Shown in pieces: positions 63,553 to 64,000 of a stretch of 64,000 nucleotides of DNA; position 1 is the stretch's first letter, and every line of letters begins with the position of its first letter. A program made the translations under genes and the position numbers. Location: contig NZ_JAVAMP010000015.1 in the NCBI RefSeq assembly GCF_030730905.1, forward strand, positions 1-64,000, read 5' to 3'. The notes under the pieces were generated by a model that saw only the letters and a list, made by a program, of their open reading frames with translations, was not told where the DNA came from and did no database searches. Origin of the DNA: Chengkuizengella axinellae. Its GTDB lineage: Bacteria > Bacillota > Bacilli > Paenibacillales > KCTC-33759.

Positions 63553-64000
63553 TTATGCTTGTTGGGAATTAAGTGGAGTCCTTCTTATGATCTGAACATA
63601 ATAATATCTAAAACTAATTAATAGTAACAAGATCCCCCCAACTATCGTCAACCAAAAAGCTGGAAAAACGTTCAATAAACTGCCCGAGATCAGCATAGCG
63701 AATGGTACGAATGCTTTCACTATTGTAACTGTAACACTTAGAACTCTTCCCCTCAATTCATCAGGAATCATCTTTTGCAGCATTGTAATAACAGGGATAT
63801 CAACAAAGGCAATCACAATGCCAAAAATACCATGTAGCGCAACATAATATATCGTATAAAATAGTTTATATTCATTGCCAATAAACAACAATGGAATACC
63901 TAATAAAAAGATTAATACAGATGAAACAACTGTCATTAATATCAATAGCTTATTGTATTCCATCAATTTCTCACTAAGTTTCCCTACAATAATTGCACCA
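63553..64000 (-). CDS. MFS exporter (second paralogue), cut by the window edge
   Basis: The C-terminal 149 residues or so of an MFS protein; the open frame runs past 64000 (GAIIVGKLSEKLMEYNKLL). It matches the end of the first MFS protein closely (GAILVSKLNDRLMEYAKLL, FYTIYYV/FYTLYYV, IAFVDIPVITMLQKMIPDELRGRV, and NSQQA/KPQQT at the tail). The stop lies 27 bp before the MerR-methyltransferase ATG, so the two are probably co-transcribed. Confidence 0.88.
   Translation of the reverse strand, partial: GAIIVGKLSEKLMEYNKLLILMTVVSSVLIFLLGIPLLFIGNEYKLFYTIYYVALHGIFGIVIAFVDIPVITMLQKMIPDELRGRVLSVTVTIVKAFVPFAMLISGSLLNVFPAFWLTIVGGILLLLISFRYYYVQIIRRTPLNSQQA

Overview
The window is low-GC (about one third G+C by eye), densely coded DNA with strong AGGAGG-type ribosome binding sites and frequent TTG starts. 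Control elements are of the Bacillus type: a T-box leader, CcpA cre-like sites, a PerR-like box and the citA/citR pair. This points to a chromosome of the order Bacillales, perhaps a low-GC relative of Paenibacillus; the genus cannot be fixed from the window. I saw no rRNA, tRNA, CRISPR array or intact insertion sequence.

Left part (1-15.9 kb) is accessory in character. It holds a TmrB-like tunicamycin-resistance ATPase, a MarR regulator overlapping the wreck of a SAM methyltransferase, and a T-box-controlled compact alanyl-tRNA synthetase. A mercury operon (merR-merF-merA) follows, flanked by imperfect direct repeats and preceded by two copies of an unexplained leader-peptide/terminator element. 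Then come an isolated phage-type lysis cassette (XhlA-like, holin-like, amidase, LLH-holin-like), a secreted endonuclease/exonuclease/phosphatase-fold protein, a secreted lipase, and TetR, Rrf2 and IDEAL-domain regulators.

The middle (16-45.7 kb) is mostly about nutrients. An Aap-type ABC importer takes up amino acids. CitA/CitR supply a second citrate synthase. Kbl and Tdh split threonine to glycine and acetyl-CoA, and SdaAA/SdaAB deaminate serine. Two tandem M24 peptidases probably release amino acids from X-Pro peptides. A TRAP transporter (DctP-DctQ-DctM) imports C4-dicarboxylates under a DcuS/DctS-type two-component system, with a membrane-anchored DctP paralogue nearby that is likely a DctB-style co-sensor. 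A near-perfect cre site before dctP suggests carbon catabolite repression. A regulator with two TetR DNA-binding domains shares a palindromic operator with a neighbouring alpha/beta hydrolase.

The right part (45.7-64 kb) is mixed: a membrane-anchored GNAT, a patatin, an ABC-F ATPase with an attenuator-like leader, an FMN reductase, a penicillin-binding/beta-lactamase-like protein, a kinase of the APH family, a ThuA-like protein, an aquaporin, XerS, a PerR-type Dps, Ogt, BluB, a glycosyltransferase broken by an amber codon next to UDP-glucose dehydrogenase, and a MerR/zinc-ribbon/methyltransferase fusion between two closely related MFS exporters, the second cut by the window edge.

The best candidates for something undescribed are the MFS / MerR-methyltransferase / MFS locus at the right end, the duplicated leader-peptide/terminator element before the mer operon, the ABC-F leader, and the long bulged hairpin leader of the amino-acid importer.
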